DNA of 64,000 bases, from the NCBI GenBank assembly GCA_017530365.1, contig JAFXMK010000017.1, positions 62,001 to 126,000 of the forward strand, given 5' to 3'. The notes beneath the pieces were generated by a model. The model saw nothing but the letters and a program-made list of their open reading frames with translations. It had not been told where the DNA came from and did no database searches. This DNA is from Bacteroidales bacterium (GTDB lineage Bacteria; Bacteroidota; Bacteroidia; Bacteroidales; F082). Each line of letters begins with the position of its first letter. Position 1 is the first letter of the stretch. The position numbers and the translations under genes were made by a program. Shown piece by piece: positions 8,938 to 17,354 of this stretch.

Positions 8938-10723
8938 GGTCTCCTTCCAACTTGAGTTCCGTTTGTAGTTTCCTTAGTTCAGGATGGACTTGAGCCAGCT
9001 TTTCGAATTTCTCCTTGTCAGTATAGGCTTCGATTTCGGCTGGACGTTCCATCAGTTCAGGGATCAGCTCGTATTGGTTGTTGTGCAAAGTGTTCTTTAG
9101 GTGGCTTTTCAAAGCAGTCATGCCTTCGACATCACTCTCAAACAGTTTGTTATCGACATGGAAGTGGATTTCCTTTTCGCCTTTTAGATCGGGTTTGTAT
9201 TTGCTCAAACCGGCGGCGAAGTTTGGAGAGATCTTCTTGTATTTGCCGACAAAGTCATTCCATGAGGTTTCCAGTTGCTCTTGCGTGAATGGAGTGTCCC
9301 ACTTGGGTTCCTCTTCTTCGTCTTTTTTGGCGGCCTGCTCCATGCTGTTGGTGATAGAAATGGTGCTTCCGCCACCACGAGGACGAGGGCGGGTTGGGAG
9401 TGGGTCAGTTGGGAGTGGGTCAGTTGGGAGTGGGTCAGTTGGGAGTGGGTCAGTTGGCAGTTGATCAGTTGGCAGTTGGGGCTTTGGCTGAGGTGCGGTT
9501 TGAGGTGTGGGCTGGGGTTGGGGTTCGGGTTGGGGTTGAGGTTGTTGGGGCTGGGGTTGTTGGAGTTGAGGTTGTGGCGGATTAGCTCCGCCCAGCGTAG
9601 GGTTTGTTCCAACATCCGTCTTCTGACTTCTGACTTCTATATTCGTCATTTTCATCAGGTTGATTTCCAAATGCAAACGCTTGTTACTGGCGCTGCGGTA
9701 ATCGATGTCGCATTGGTTGTTGATGTCCAAGGCCTTGATCAAGAAGGGCAGGGGACAGCGTGATGACTGGCTGACATAGCGTTGACGGAGCTGCTCGCTA
9801 ACTTCGAGCAACTGGGTTGTAGCTGGATCTTTGCTCACCAGGAGGCTTCTCAGGTGGTTGCCCATGCCAGTGATGAAATGCTGTGGTTCAAATCCTTTAT
9901 TAATAATATCGTTTACCACCAGCAGAATGTCGGTAGTATTGCCTTGAAGAAGATCATCGACGATTCTGAAATAGTAGTCGTAATCGAGCACGTTGAGGTT
10001 CTCGATGACGGCCTTGTAGGTGATGTCCTTGCCGGAGAAGCTTACCATCTGGTCGAAGATGGAGAGGGCGTCGCGTAAGGCACCATCGGCTTTCTGGGCG
10101 ATGATGTTCAGCGCTTCCGGTTCGGCGTTGACTCCTTCGCTCTTGGCAACGTATGCCAGATGCTTCTCGATATCTTCGATGGTAATCCGTTTGAAATCAA
10201 ATATTTGGCATCTCGATAGGATGGTGGGGATAATCTTGTGCTTCTCGGTGGTTGCCAAAATGAACTTGGCATACGCCGGTGGTTCTTCCAACGTCTTCAG
10301 GAAAGCGTTGAAAGCGGCTTGGCTGAGCATGTGGACCTCGTCGATGATATAGACCTTGTATTGTCCGATTTGGGGAGGGATGCGCACCTGCTCGACTAGG
10401 TTTCGGATGTCTTCCACGGAGTTGTTGGAGGCAGCGTCAAGTTCATAGATGTTGAATGACGCATTGTTGTTGAAGGCTCGGCAGGACTCGCATTCGTTGC
10501 ATGCCTCCATGTTTTCAGTGGGGTGGAGGCAGTTGATGGTCTTGGCCATGATACGCGCACAGGTGGTCTTGCCTACGCCTCGCGGACCGCAAAACAAGAA
10601 GGCTTGGGCCAAGGTGTTGTTCCGTATGGCGTTCTTCAGCGTGGTTGTGATGGACTGCTGACCCACAACGGTGTCGAAGGTGGCAGGCCTGTATTTTCTC
10701 GCTGATACGATGAAATTTTCCAT
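8933..10723 (-). CDS. dnaX: DNA polymerase III subunits gamma and tau
   Basis: Clamp-loader ATPase of the replisome, 596 residues. I chose the start at 10723 (MENFIVSARKYRP) because the family begins there and a TAnnTTTG box lies 24 bases upstream; a longer upstream frame has no family similarity. Walker A is GPRGVGKT (46-53), the zinc site uses Cys65, 75, 78 and 81, and the Walker B/DEVH motif is at 128-131. The region from about residue 360 to 460 is a low-complexity Pro/Gln linker. It includes four PLPTD units coded by a 15-base tandem repeat (9394-9453) and an RSQKT segment coded by heptamers (9618-9638), both like repeats found between genes elsewhere in the window. The C-terminal 130 residues form the tau-like tail. 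Confidence 0.95.
   Translation of the reverse strand: MENFIVSARKYRPATFDTVVGQQSITTTLKNAIRNNTLAQAFLFCGPRGVGKTTCARIMAKTINCLHPTENMEACNECESCRAFNNNASFNIYELDAASNNSVEDIRNLVEQVRIPPQIGQYKVYIIDEVHMLSQAAFNAFLKTLEEPPAYAKFILATTEKHKIIPTILSRCQIFDFKRITIEDIEKHLAYVAKSEGVNAEPEALNIIAQKADGALRDALSIFDQMVSFSGKDITYKAVIENLNVLDYDYYFRIVDDLLQGNTTDILLVVNDIINKGFEPQHFITGMGNHLRSLLVSKDPATTQLLEVSEQLRQRYVSQSSRCPLPFLIKALDINNQCDIDYRSASNKRLHLEINLMKMTNIEVRSQKTDVGTNPTLGGANPPQPQLQQPQPQQPQPQPEPQPQPTPQTAPQPKPQLPTDQLPTDPLPTDPLPTDPLPTDPLPTRPRPRGGGSTISITNSMEQAAKKDEEEEPKWDTPFTQEQLETSWNDFVGKYKKISPNFAAGLSKYKPDLKGEKEIHFHVDNKLFESDVEGMTALKSHLKNTLHNNQYELIPELMERPAEIEAYTDKEKFEKLAQVHPELRKLQTELKLEGDL
9394..9481. repeat. In-frame tandem repeat inside dnaX linker
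   Basis: Four perfect 15-base units (TTGGGAGTGGGTCAG on the plus strand, 9394-9453), then degenerate CAGTTGGCAGTTGATCAGTT units to 9481. On the coding strand they give LPTDP repeats and QLPTD repeats. The CAACTGAT/CAACTGC core matches the intergenic repeat at 42031-42090. Confidence 0.9.
9618..9638. repeat. AGAAGTC/AGAAGAC heptamers inside dnaX
   Basis: Three 7-base units on the coding strand that encode RSQKTD. The same units occur at 24839-24863 (intergenic) and 34534-34598 (inside topB). Confidence 0.75.
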
Positions 10724-10746
10724 TTTTCTCCAGTGATTTAAACCTA

Positions 10747-10754
10747 CAAAGATA
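10747..10754 (-). promoter_or_regulatory. -7 box for dnaX
   Basis: TATCTTTG on the minus strand. The inferred mRNA start is near 10741, inside the longer upstream reading frame, which supports the dnaX start at 10723. Confidence 0.6.
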
Positions 10755-10796
10755 CACTTTTTTTCGGCATCCTTGACTTTGTCCGTTTTTTTTGCG

Positions 10797-10804
10797 TAAG
10801 TTTG
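10797..10804 (+). promoter_or_regulatory. -7 box for the deacetylase gene
   Basis: TAAGTTTG matches TAnnTTTG. The inferred mRNA start near 10810 decides for the ATG at 10823 over the upstream TTG at 10802. Confidence 0.55.
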
Positions 10805-10822
10805 CTCATTATTTTTGGAAAT

Positions 10823-12115
10823 ATGCTGATTCTCGTTCCTCGGATTACCAACCGTCTCCATTATGCCTTCGATCTGGTCTTTGGCACTATGTTGGGCGTT
10901 GATTTTGAGCTGACAACTGATAAAAACGCATTCAGGGATTTTGAAGGACGTAAGATGAGCTATGGTCCAAACCCGCTGTGGGATGAGCCTTTCCAAAAGT
11001 CCGTGAACCTGCTTTTTGAGCGTGATATCTACGAACAGGATCTGAAACCATTTGATTTTCAGGATATCAAAGCGTTTTTCCCTGTCTATAGCCAGCGATC
11101 CATCATGTCTTTCGATGTGTTTGCGGCTGCGTTTTATCTGGTTTCCAGATATGAAGAATACTTGCCTCAGATTCGAGATCAATACGGACGCTTTACTCCG
11201 GAATCATCCTGTCTGCTCCAGATGGGCATGCTTGCGAGACCCGTTGTTGACCTTTGGGTAATGGAGCTTGCTAAAGCACTTCATTTAGAGGATGTTATGA
11301 AGCCTAGGAAGTATGTCTTTCTGCCTACATACGACATTGATGCGGCATGGGCTTACTTACATAAAGGCTTCTTCCGAACAGTGGGTGCCTATTCGAGGGA
11401 CTTGGTTCATGGGGATTGGGAAGAGATACGGCGCCGCAACAAGGTGTTGTTCAAGCACGAAAGGGACCCGTTTGACAGCTTTGACTTACAGTTTAAGCTA
11501 CAAGAAGAGTATCATCTGAAGCCGGTATATTTCATCCATTGCGGTGACTACGGGCTCAACGATAAAAGCATCTCAATTAGAAAGGATGCTTTCCGTGAGT
11601 TGATCAAAACCATCGGCGACTATGCCGATGTAGGGATCCATCCTTCGTTTTCTTCCTATTTGGATTCAGAGCGCTTGAAGATGGAGGTGGAGCGTTTGTC
11701 GTCGGTATTGAATAGGGAGGTGACCAAAAGCAGGCAGCATTTCCTTAGGATGACCCTGCCGAGAAGCTATCAACGGCTGGTGGAATTGGACATCAAAGAT
11801 GATTATACCATGGGGTATGCCTCGCAGGTTGGGTTCCGCGCAGGTACCGCCAACACCTTCCGCTTTTACGATCTGGAGAGCGATGCCGCCACTTCGCTCA
11901 ATGTGCATCCTTTTGCCGTGATGGACGGGACTTTAAAAGATTATTTAAATTTAAGTATTACAGATTCTTATAAATTAGTATCTAAAGTAATAGATGAAAT
12001 TAAGAATGTCCACGGAACCTTCATTTATCTAACCCACAACGAGACGCTTGGAGGCGAAAAACGTTGGGTGGGTTGGCCGGATTTATACCGAAAAATCATA
12101 GAATACGCCCGATGA
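10823..12115 (+). CDS. Polysaccharide deacetylase-like protein
   Basis: A 430-residue protein with an N-terminal domain of about 165 residues found in Bacteroidetes deacetylases and a C-terminal carbohydrate esterase 4-like domain. The metal-site signatures are visible: the DID motif in PTYDIDAAW, the HP pair in VGIHPSF, and a late THNE segment in YLTHNE. It probably removes acetyl groups from a cell-surface sugar. No signal peptide is evident, so the site of action is unclear. The start at 10823 follows from the promoter at 10797. It overlaps the next gene by ATGA (12112-12115), suggesting the two act together on envelope polysaccharide or peptidoglycan. Confidence 0.75.
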   Translation: MLILVPRITNRLHYAFDLVFGTMLGVDFELTTDKNAFRDFEGRKMSYGPNPLWDEPFQKSVNLLFERDIYEQDLKPFDFQDIKAFFPVYSQRSIMSFDVFAAAFYLVSRYEEYLPQIRDQYGRFTPESSCLLQMGMLARPVVDLWVMELAKALHLEDVMKPRKYVFLPTYDIDAAWAYLHKGFFRTVGAYSRDLVHGDWEEIRRRNKVLFKHERDPFDSFDLQFKLQEEYHLKPVYFIHCGDYGLNDKSISIRKDAFRELIKTIGDYADVGIHPSFSSYLDSERLKMEVERLSSVLNREVTKSRQHFLRMTLPRSYQRLVELDIKDDYTMGYASQVGFRAGTANTFRFYDLESDAATSLNVHPFAVMDGTLKDYLNLSITDSYKLVSKVIDEIKNVHGTFIYLTHNETLGGEKRWVGWPDLYRKIIEYAR

Positions 12116-13023
12116 TCCAGTATTTGACCCATGACCAAATTGATAAAAACCGCTGGGACGCATGTGTCAACCAGTCGGTGAATGGCAACGTATATGCCTG
12201 GTCGTGGTATTTGGATGTTGTCCATCCTGGATGGGATGCGTTAGTTGAGGTAATAGATGGTAACTATTTGACTATAATGCCAATAACAAAAAAGAAAAAG
12301 TATGGCATTAATTATCTTTGCCAGCCTTTTTTCGTGCAGCAGCTGGGCGTTTATTCTTCGGAACAAGTCACTGAGGAGAAGACCATGGCTTTTCTTCGAG
12401 CCATCCCTCGCCGCTATCGACTCGTTGAAATCCGGTTGAACGAAAAGAACCTGCTTTCCAAGGACTCAAGAAATGTTGATTTACACCGGAACTATCTGCT
12501 GGATTTGAATAATAGTTACGATTTGCTATTATCACATTATCATAAAAATACAAAACGTAATCTAAAGAAATCATTGAACAGTGGATTGCAACTTGTAAAG
12601 GGTGTTTCCTTGCAAAATGTCATTGATCTTTTCCGTGCCAATAGGGGGGCTTCTGTCAAGCATTGGGGAGATGAGGAATATGCTCGTTTAAGGCATTTAA
12701 CTGATGTTGCCATTACTTCAAGTAATGCTTTTGTATATGGTGTTCAAAAAGCAGATAATAAGGAGATTATATGTGGAGCATTGTTTATGAAATCACATCA
12801 TCGAATCACTTTTTTGTTTTCTGGAAACAACATGGAAGGTCGAGAAGCTCAAGCGATGACTTTTTTGATTGACCAAGTAATACGGGAGTATGCTGGGCAA
12901 CCTTATGTTTTAGATTTTGAGGGCTCGGATGATGATCAATTGGCTCGCTATTATCATGGTTTTGGGGCGCAAGAGGTTTCCTATTCTGGCATTCGTTACC
13001 ACTTTTGCAATCCTTTTGTTTGA
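12112..13023 (+). CDS. FemAB/GNAT-like acyltransferase
   Basis: A 303-residue protein with the two-lobed GNAT arrangement of FemAB and BioF2-like acyltransferases. Features include NVYAWSWYLD near residue 25, HKNTKRNLKK near 145 (a conserved basic segment in this group) and a C-terminal YVLDFEGSDD block with YHGFGA, typical of the acceptor-binding lobe. It probably transfers an acyl or aminoacyl group onto an envelope molecule. The start at 12112 is coupled to the deacetylase stop by a 4-base overlap. Base composition is more A+T-rich than in the neighbouring genes over the second half, so horizontal acquisition of this gene is possible but unproven. Confidence 0.65.
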   Translation: MIQYLTHDQIDKNRWDACVNQSVNGNVYAWSWYLDVVHPGWDALVEVIDGNYLTIMPITKKKKYGINYLCQPFFVQQLGVYSSEQVTEEKTMAFLRAIPRRYRLVEIRLNEKNLLSKDSRNVDLHRNYLLDLNNSYDLLLSHYHKNTKRNLKKSLNSGLQLVKGVSLQNVIDLFRANRGASVKHWGDEEYARLRHLTDVAITSSNAFVYGVQKADNKEIICGALFMKSHHRITFLFSGNNMEGREAQAMTFLIDQVIREYAGQPYVLDFEGSDDDQLARYYHGFGAQEVSYSGIRYHFCNPFV

Positions 13024-13062
13024 AAAAAAGCAAAATAATATTTGGAAATCTATTATTTGTTG

Positions 13063-13070
13063 TATTTTTG
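13063..13070 (+). promoter_or_regulatory. -7 box for upp
   Basis: TATTTTTG with a TTTG -33 candidate at 13041-13044, about 18 bases upstream. The mRNA would start near 13076, just before the ATG at 13087. Confidence 0.6.
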
Positions 13071-13086
13071 TGTCAAACTCTTGGCT

Positions 13087-13749
13087 ATGGTAGAAATTGT
13101 TAACTTCGAACAGCGTGAGAGCCTGTTCAATCAAGTGATGTCTGAAGTTCGTGATGCTGAGATTCAGCAAGATCGTATGCGTTTCCGTCGCAATCTGGAG
13201 CGTATGGGTGAGATTTTTGCATACGAGATCAGCAAGACCATGGAGTATGAGCCCAAAGAGGTGGTGACGCCGTTGGGTGTAAAGACGGTTAGGGTGCTCA
13301 AGGAGCAGCCCGTTTTGGCCACAATTCTTCGCGCTGGATTGCCAATGCATAACGGATTGCTCAACATGTTTGACAAAGCTGATAACGCTTTTATCGCCGC
13401 CTACCGCAAATACGACAAAGATGATGATTCGGAGATCCGTGTAGAGTATTTCTCAGCTCCGGATCTGAACGACAGGGTTCTGATTATCTGCGATCCGCTG
13501 TTGGCTACGGGAGAATCCTTGGTCAAGACCATCGATGGCTTGCTGGGCGACGACATGGAACCTAAGCACATCCACATTGCCGTTGCGGTGGCTTCATCTG
13601 ATGGCATAGAACATCTCAAGCGCAAATTAGCGCGTAAGCCAGTGACGATATGGGTCGGCTCCATTGATGATGAGCTTACTGCTAGAGCCTACGTGGTTCC
13701 TGGTCTGGGTGATGCTGGTGATTTGGCATTTGGCGAAAAACACAGTTGA
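13087..13749 (+). CDS. upp: Uracil phosphoribosyltransferase
   Basis: Salvage enzyme that makes UMP from uracil and PRPP in the cytoplasm, 220 residues. The PRPP-binding loop is CDPLLATGES (about 136-145), and the ATILRAGLPM block that forms the active-site floor is present near residue 78. The C-terminal VPGLGDAGDLAFG segment, which binds uracil in the family, is intact. The start at 13087 follows from the promoter; upstream in-frame codons lie at or before the -7 box. Two bases separate its stop from the ATG of the transporter gene that follows, so the pair is probably co-transcribed. Confidence 0.92.
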   Translation: MVEIVNFEQRESLFNQVMSEVRDAEIQQDRMRFRRNLERMGEIFAYEISKTMEYEPKEVVTPLGVKTVRVLKEQPVLATILRAGLPMHNGLLNMFDKADNAFIAAYRKYDKDDDSEIRVEYFSAPDLNDRVLIICDPLLATGESLVKTIDGLLGDDMEPKHIHIAVAVASSDGIEHLKRKLARKPVTIWVGSIDDELTARAYVVPGLGDAGDLAFGEKHS

Positions 13750-13751
13750 TC

Positions 13752-15089
13752 ATGAGTCGAGACGGGTTTGGCTCTAAATTAGGCATCATTGCCGCTGCTG
13801 CGGGGTCGGCAGTGGGCTTGGGTAATATCTATCGCTTCCCTTGTGAGTTGGGAAACAATGGAGGAGGAGCCTTCTTGCTCGTATATCTATTAATAGTGCT
13901 GGGGCTTGGCGTTCCCGTCATGCTCAGCGAGTTTGTGATTGGTAGAAAGACCCAAAAGAATCCTATCGGGGCATTTAAGATGCTGAAGCCGAAATCCGGT
14001 TGGCCTATCATAGGTTATATGGGCGTCGGTTGTGCCTTGGTCATCATGGCATTCTATTCCACGGTTGCTGGATGGACGTTGGAATATATCGTGAAAGCTG
14101 TTGGCAACCAGTTCAAGGACAAGGATTTGGCAACCATCGAGCAGGAATTCACCGCATTCCATGACATTGGATGGAAAAATGTCCTATGGCAAGGCATCTT
14201 CATTTTTCTTACTGCATTTGTGGTCTTTAAAGGTGTCGCCGATGGTATCGAGAAATATTCCAAGGTGCTGATGCCTTTGCTGGTCGTCATCTTGATGGTG
14301 TTGGCTATCCGTTCTGTCACCTTGCCCGGTGCCGGTGATGGCCTAACATTCCTCTTCAAGCCTGATTTTTCCAAGATTACTGGCTCGGTGCTCATTAGCG
14401 CTTTGGGCCAAGCTTTCTTCTCCCTGAGCATGGGCATGGGCGTATTGATAACCTACGGCTCGTATATTAAAAAGGACGACAACATGACTACTAGTGCCCT
14501 TTCGGTGACCCTTTCAGATACGCTGATTGCCGTGCTGGCCGGTGTCGTGATCTTCCCGGCAGCATTCTCGTTTGGGGTGCAGCCGACCGCTGGCATGGGC
14601 TTGGTATTCAATACCTTGCCTATGATCTTCAACCAAATGGCAGGAGGCTATTATTTCTGCATCATATTCTTTGTGTTGTTGGCTGTTGCCGCCCTGACAT
14701 CTACTATCTCCCTGCTGGAAGTCATCGTGGCTTATCTGGTGGAAGAGGTTCACATCAAGAGACGTTGGGCTACCGTTATCGCTGCTGTTGCATGCATGGC
14801 GGTAGGCGTGTTCGCTTCTTTGAGCCTGAAGAGCAATACGAGCCTTACCATAGGAGGCAAGTCAATCTTCGACAGTCTGGACTTCGTTTCGTCCAATATC
14901 CTGCTCCCGTTAGGTGCTCTCTTCATTGTCATTTTTGTGGGATGGATCATGGGGAAATCGAAATTCTTCGAGGAGATTACCAATGGTGGCCAGTTGAAAC
15001 TCTCATTAAAGGGGGTTATTTATTTCATCATCAAATATTTGGCACCCATTGCCATCATGGTGATTTTCATCTCTGGGTTTATTAAATAG
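13752..15089 (+). CDS. Sodium-dependent transporter, NSS (SLC6) family
   Basis: Inner-membrane symporter of the neurotransmitter:sodium family, 445 residues with about 11 membrane segments, the length of bacterial members. The N-terminal signature GSAVGLGNIYRFP (about 16-28) contains the unwound TM1 region that binds Na+ and substrate; ENGGGAF-like NGGGAF follows. Bacterial members such as MhsT and TnaT take up amino acids, and amino acid uptake is the best guess here. The ATG at 13752 is three bases after the upp stop, and an in-frame TTG at 13746 is less likely. It shares the upp transcript. Confidence 0.88.
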   Translation: MSRDGFGSKLGIIAAAAGSAVGLGNIYRFPCELGNNGGGAFLLVYLLIVLGLGVPVMLSEFVIGRKTQKNPIGAFKMLKPKSGWPIIGYMGVGCALVIMAFYSTVAGWTLEYIVKAVGNQFKDKDLATIEQEFTAFHDIGWKNVLWQGIFIFLTAFVVFKGVADGIEKYSKVLMPLLVVILMVLAIRSVTLPGAGDGLTFLFKPDFSKITGSVLISALGQAFFSLSMGMGVLITYGSYIKKDDNMTTSALSVTLSDTLIAVLAGVVIFPAAFSFGVQPTAGMGLVFNTLPMIFNQMAGGYYFCIIFFVLLAVAALTSTISLLEVIVAYLVEEVHIKRRWATVIAAVACMAVGVFASLSLKSNTSLTIGGKSIFDSLDFVSSNILLPLGALFIVIFVGWIMGKSKFFEEITNGGQLKLSLKGVIYFIIKYLAPIAIMVIFISGFIK

Positions 15090-15103
15090 TATTGTCTGGA
15101 AAG

Positions 15104-15841
15104 CTAATAGCAAACGTACGATTCTAGTAAAGGATTGACGTCGCCAACGATTTCGCGCAATTGTTCCCAATTGTTGATAAACCCTTTCTTTTCACGATGG
15201 TTAACGATGGCCTTCACCTGCTCGTATTCAAGATAAGGGTGGCGCAGCAAGGACTTGAATTCGTCCTGGTTTACGTTGATTTTCGTTATTTCGCTATGTT
15301 CCAATACGATATAGGGTTTTATGGTCTCAAATCGATCCTGGTCCATGCCTTTGACCTCAAAGAGTTGTGTCATGGATACAAATCCGCCTAGGCGGTTGCG
15401 GTAGCGGTGGATCCTGCTGGCCATCACTTGGCCGATTTGAGGCAGGTCGATCAAGGCTGTTGAATCGGCAATGTTGATGTCGAGGATGGGGATGGGCTTG
15501 GCCACGGGTTTTGGTTTGGGGTTAGGCTGGGATTCTTTCAAAGTAGGCTTGTTGTAAGAAGGGGAGTTCGTCTTCGGTTTGGAAACGGGTTTCGAAAACG
15601 TCTTGTTTTCAGATAGCAAGGCTGTTTTCTGTTGCTCTTTCAAGGCATTTTCTTGAATTGCGATCATGGAATCCAGGTTGTGAAATGCTTTTCTTTCTTT
15701 TTTGGAAAGTTTTATTTCGGGACGAAATACACTGATTCCTAAAAATATGGCAATAATAGATAGAAGGCTGATCACGGCGATGCGTTCTCCTTTGTTCAAT
15801 ACAATAAGTCCCTTGTTAAAGCTTTTCTTGCTGCTTTTCAT
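15104..15841 (-). CDS. Membrane-anchored ComEA-like helix-hairpin-helix protein
   Basis: A 245-residue protein with a single N-terminal membrane segment (about residues 19-40), a Lys/Pro-rich linker (PKPKPVAKP) and a C-terminal pair of helix-hairpin-helix units. The first HhH reads IDLPQIGQVMASRI (about 132-145) and a second begins near IVNHREKKGFIN. ComEA-type HhH domains bind double-stranded DNA during natural transformation. Many Bacteroidetes have such proteins without other competence genes nearby, so a role in DNA uptake is possible rather than shown. It converges with the transporter gene, with a 14-base gap. Confidence 0.75.
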   Translation of the reverse strand: MKSSKKSFNKGLIVLNKGERIAVISLLSIIAIFLGISVFRPEIKLSKKERKAFHNLDSMIAIQENALKEQQKTALLSENKTFSKPVSKPKTNSPSYNKPTLKESQPNPKPKPVAKPIPILDINIADSTALIDLPQIGQVMASRIHRYRNRLGGFVSMTQLFEVKGMDQDRFETIKPYIVLEHSEITKINVNQDEFKSLLRHPYLEYEQVKAIVNHREKKGFINNWEQLREIVGDVNPLLESYVCY

Positions 15842-15951
15842 GCTACGATATTTTAATGATGCAAAAATATAAAAATAAATTTATGTCATATATAAATATT
15901 GAAATAATATCAATTAATTAATCAATGCATAATTATTTCAGGAATTTTTGT

Positions 15952-15959
15952 TATATTTG
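15952..15959 (+). promoter_or_regulatory. -7 box for the secreted protein at 15980
   Basis: TATATTTG, 20 bases before the ATG. The region upstream (15842-15945) is A+T-rich with nothing else recognised. Confidence 0.6.
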
Positions 15960-15979
15960 CAAATCCTATCGATCGCACA

Positions 15980-17248
15980 ATGAAGAGACATATCTTGTTG
16001 TTTTTGAGTGTGTTGCTGCTAACGGCTTTGCCCACAAAGGCAGCTAGCCTGCTGATTCCTATGGACAATACCCAGACGAATCACTTGAAAGCATACGGCG
16101 TTGCCTATTTCGTGCTTCAGAGGGAAGTGGAGATCAGCTGGTTGCTCAACTACAAAGGTGGTAGTTATTTGATGCCTTATCATGAGATGTTTGAGCGTGA
16201 ATGCAAGATGCGAAATGTCTCCTATCAGGTGATTGCTGACGCGCAGGCTGATGCCATCTTGGCACAGATTGCCGATCCTGGGGTCAATATGGATGAAATG
16301 AAATTGCAAAAGGTTCCGCGCATTGCAGTATATGCTCCCAAGAACATACTCCCTTGGGATGATGCTGTGACCTTGGTGCTGACCTACGCAGAGATTCCAT
16401 ACGATATCGTGTATGACGACGAGGTGCTCCAAGGTGTGTTGCCGACTTACGACTGGCTTCATCTCCATCATGAGGATTTTACGGGCCAATATGGCAAGTT
16501 CTGGGCTCGTTACCACAATTATCCTTGGTATCAAGAAGATGTGAAACTTCAGGAAGCCACAGCGGCACGTTGGGGATTCAAGAAGGTCTCCCAGCTGAAA
16601 CTGGCAGTGGCCAAGAAAATCAAGGATTTCGTGGTGGGTGGTGGCTATATGTTTGCCATGTGTTCTGCACCTGACAGTTATGACATTGCGTTGGCCGCTG
16701 AAGGTCTGGATATCTGCGATTACATGTTCGATGGCGACCCGATCCATCCCGGAGATCCGCAGCGTCTGAACTACGATAATTGTTTCGCCTTCACCGATTT
16801 CACGGTTTCAACCAACCCTCAGGAATATGAAGTGTCCAATATCGATGTGCCGAATGAACGCATTAGAACCGTGAATGAAAGCAACGACTTTTTTCTGCTC
16901 TTTGACTTTTCTGCCAAATGGGATCCCGTTCCCACCATGTTGACGCAATGCCATGAGCGCCTAGTCAAAGGATTCATGGGGCAGACCACAGCCTTCCGCA
17001 AGGCATACGTCAAGCCAAGCGTGATCGTGCTTGGTGACAATGCGGCTTTGGACGAGGATCGATATATCCATGGCAACTTTGGCAATGGTTTTTGGACCTT
17101 TTTGGGTGGTCATGATCCAGAGGATTATCGCCACATGGTTGGGGATCCACCTACTGAATTGGACATGTACCCTAACTCTCCGGGGTATCGTCTCATCCTC
17201 AACAACATATTGTTCCCGGCTGCCAAAAAGAAAGAGCAGAAGACCTGA
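15980..17248 (+). CDS. Conserved secreted protein of unknown function
   Basis: A 422-residue protein with a signal peptide (residues 1-21, ending TKA). The mature part is alpha/beta and reads like a class-I glutamine-amidotransferase-like or flavodoxin-like fold: RIAVYAPKN, YDIVYDDEV, FVVGGGYMFAMCSAPDSYD. Similar Bacteroidetes proteins are, as I recall, often labelled asparagine synthetase B, but I see neither the N-terminal Cys of the AsnB glutaminase domain nor the PP-loop SGGxDS motif, so that name is not supported. A Cys in FAMCSAPDSYD sits where a nucleophile elbow could be. It is followed after 106 bases by the C10 protease array, which has its own promoter. Confidence 0.6.
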   Translation: MKRHILLFLSVLLLTALPTKAASLLIPMDNTQTNHLKAYGVAYFVLQREVEISWLLNYKGGSYLMPYHEMFERECKMRNVSYQVIADAQADAILAQIADPGVNMDEMKLQKVPRIAVYAPKNILPWDDAVTLVLTYAEIPYDIVYDDEVLQGVLPTYDWLHLHHEDFTGQYGKFWARYHNYPWYQEDVKLQEATAARWGFKKVSQLKLAVAKKIKDFVVGGGYMFAMCSAPDSYDIALAAEGLDICDYMFDGDPIHPGDPQRLNYDNCFAFTDFTVSTNPQEYEVSNIDVPNERIRTVNESNDFFLLFDFSAKWDPVPTMLTQCHERLVKGFMGQTTAFRKAYVKPSVIVLGDNAALDEDRYIHGNFGNGFWTFLGGHDPEDYRHMVGDPPTELDMYPNSPGYRLILNNILFPAAKKKEQKT

Positions 17249-17317
17249 TCACTCCCTGTTGATTTCATTGTTCATATTTTTTTTCACTAAAAAGAGGCAT
17301 TATTCTTGTAAAAAATG

Positions 17318-17325
17318 TATTTTTG
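17318..17325 (+). promoter_or_regulatory. -7 box for the C10 protease array
   Basis: TATTTTTG, 30 bases before the start at 17355. It is the only promoter candidate seen for the three protease genes, whose gaps are 22 and 29 bases. Confidence 0.55.
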
Positions 17326-17354
17326 CCTTCTTTAGAATTTAATTAATAAAAAAT

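Noticed and set aside
9394..9453. CRISPR array
   Set aside because: The four 15-base units are adjacent with no spacers and are read in frame as LPTDP.
10802..11182. Longer N-termini for dnaX and for the deacetylase
   Set aside because: The extensions lie upstream of TAnnTTTG boxes and have no family similarity.
15980..17248. Asparagine synthetase
   Set aside because: No glutaminase N-terminal Cys and no SGGxDS PP-loop are present, and the protein is exported.
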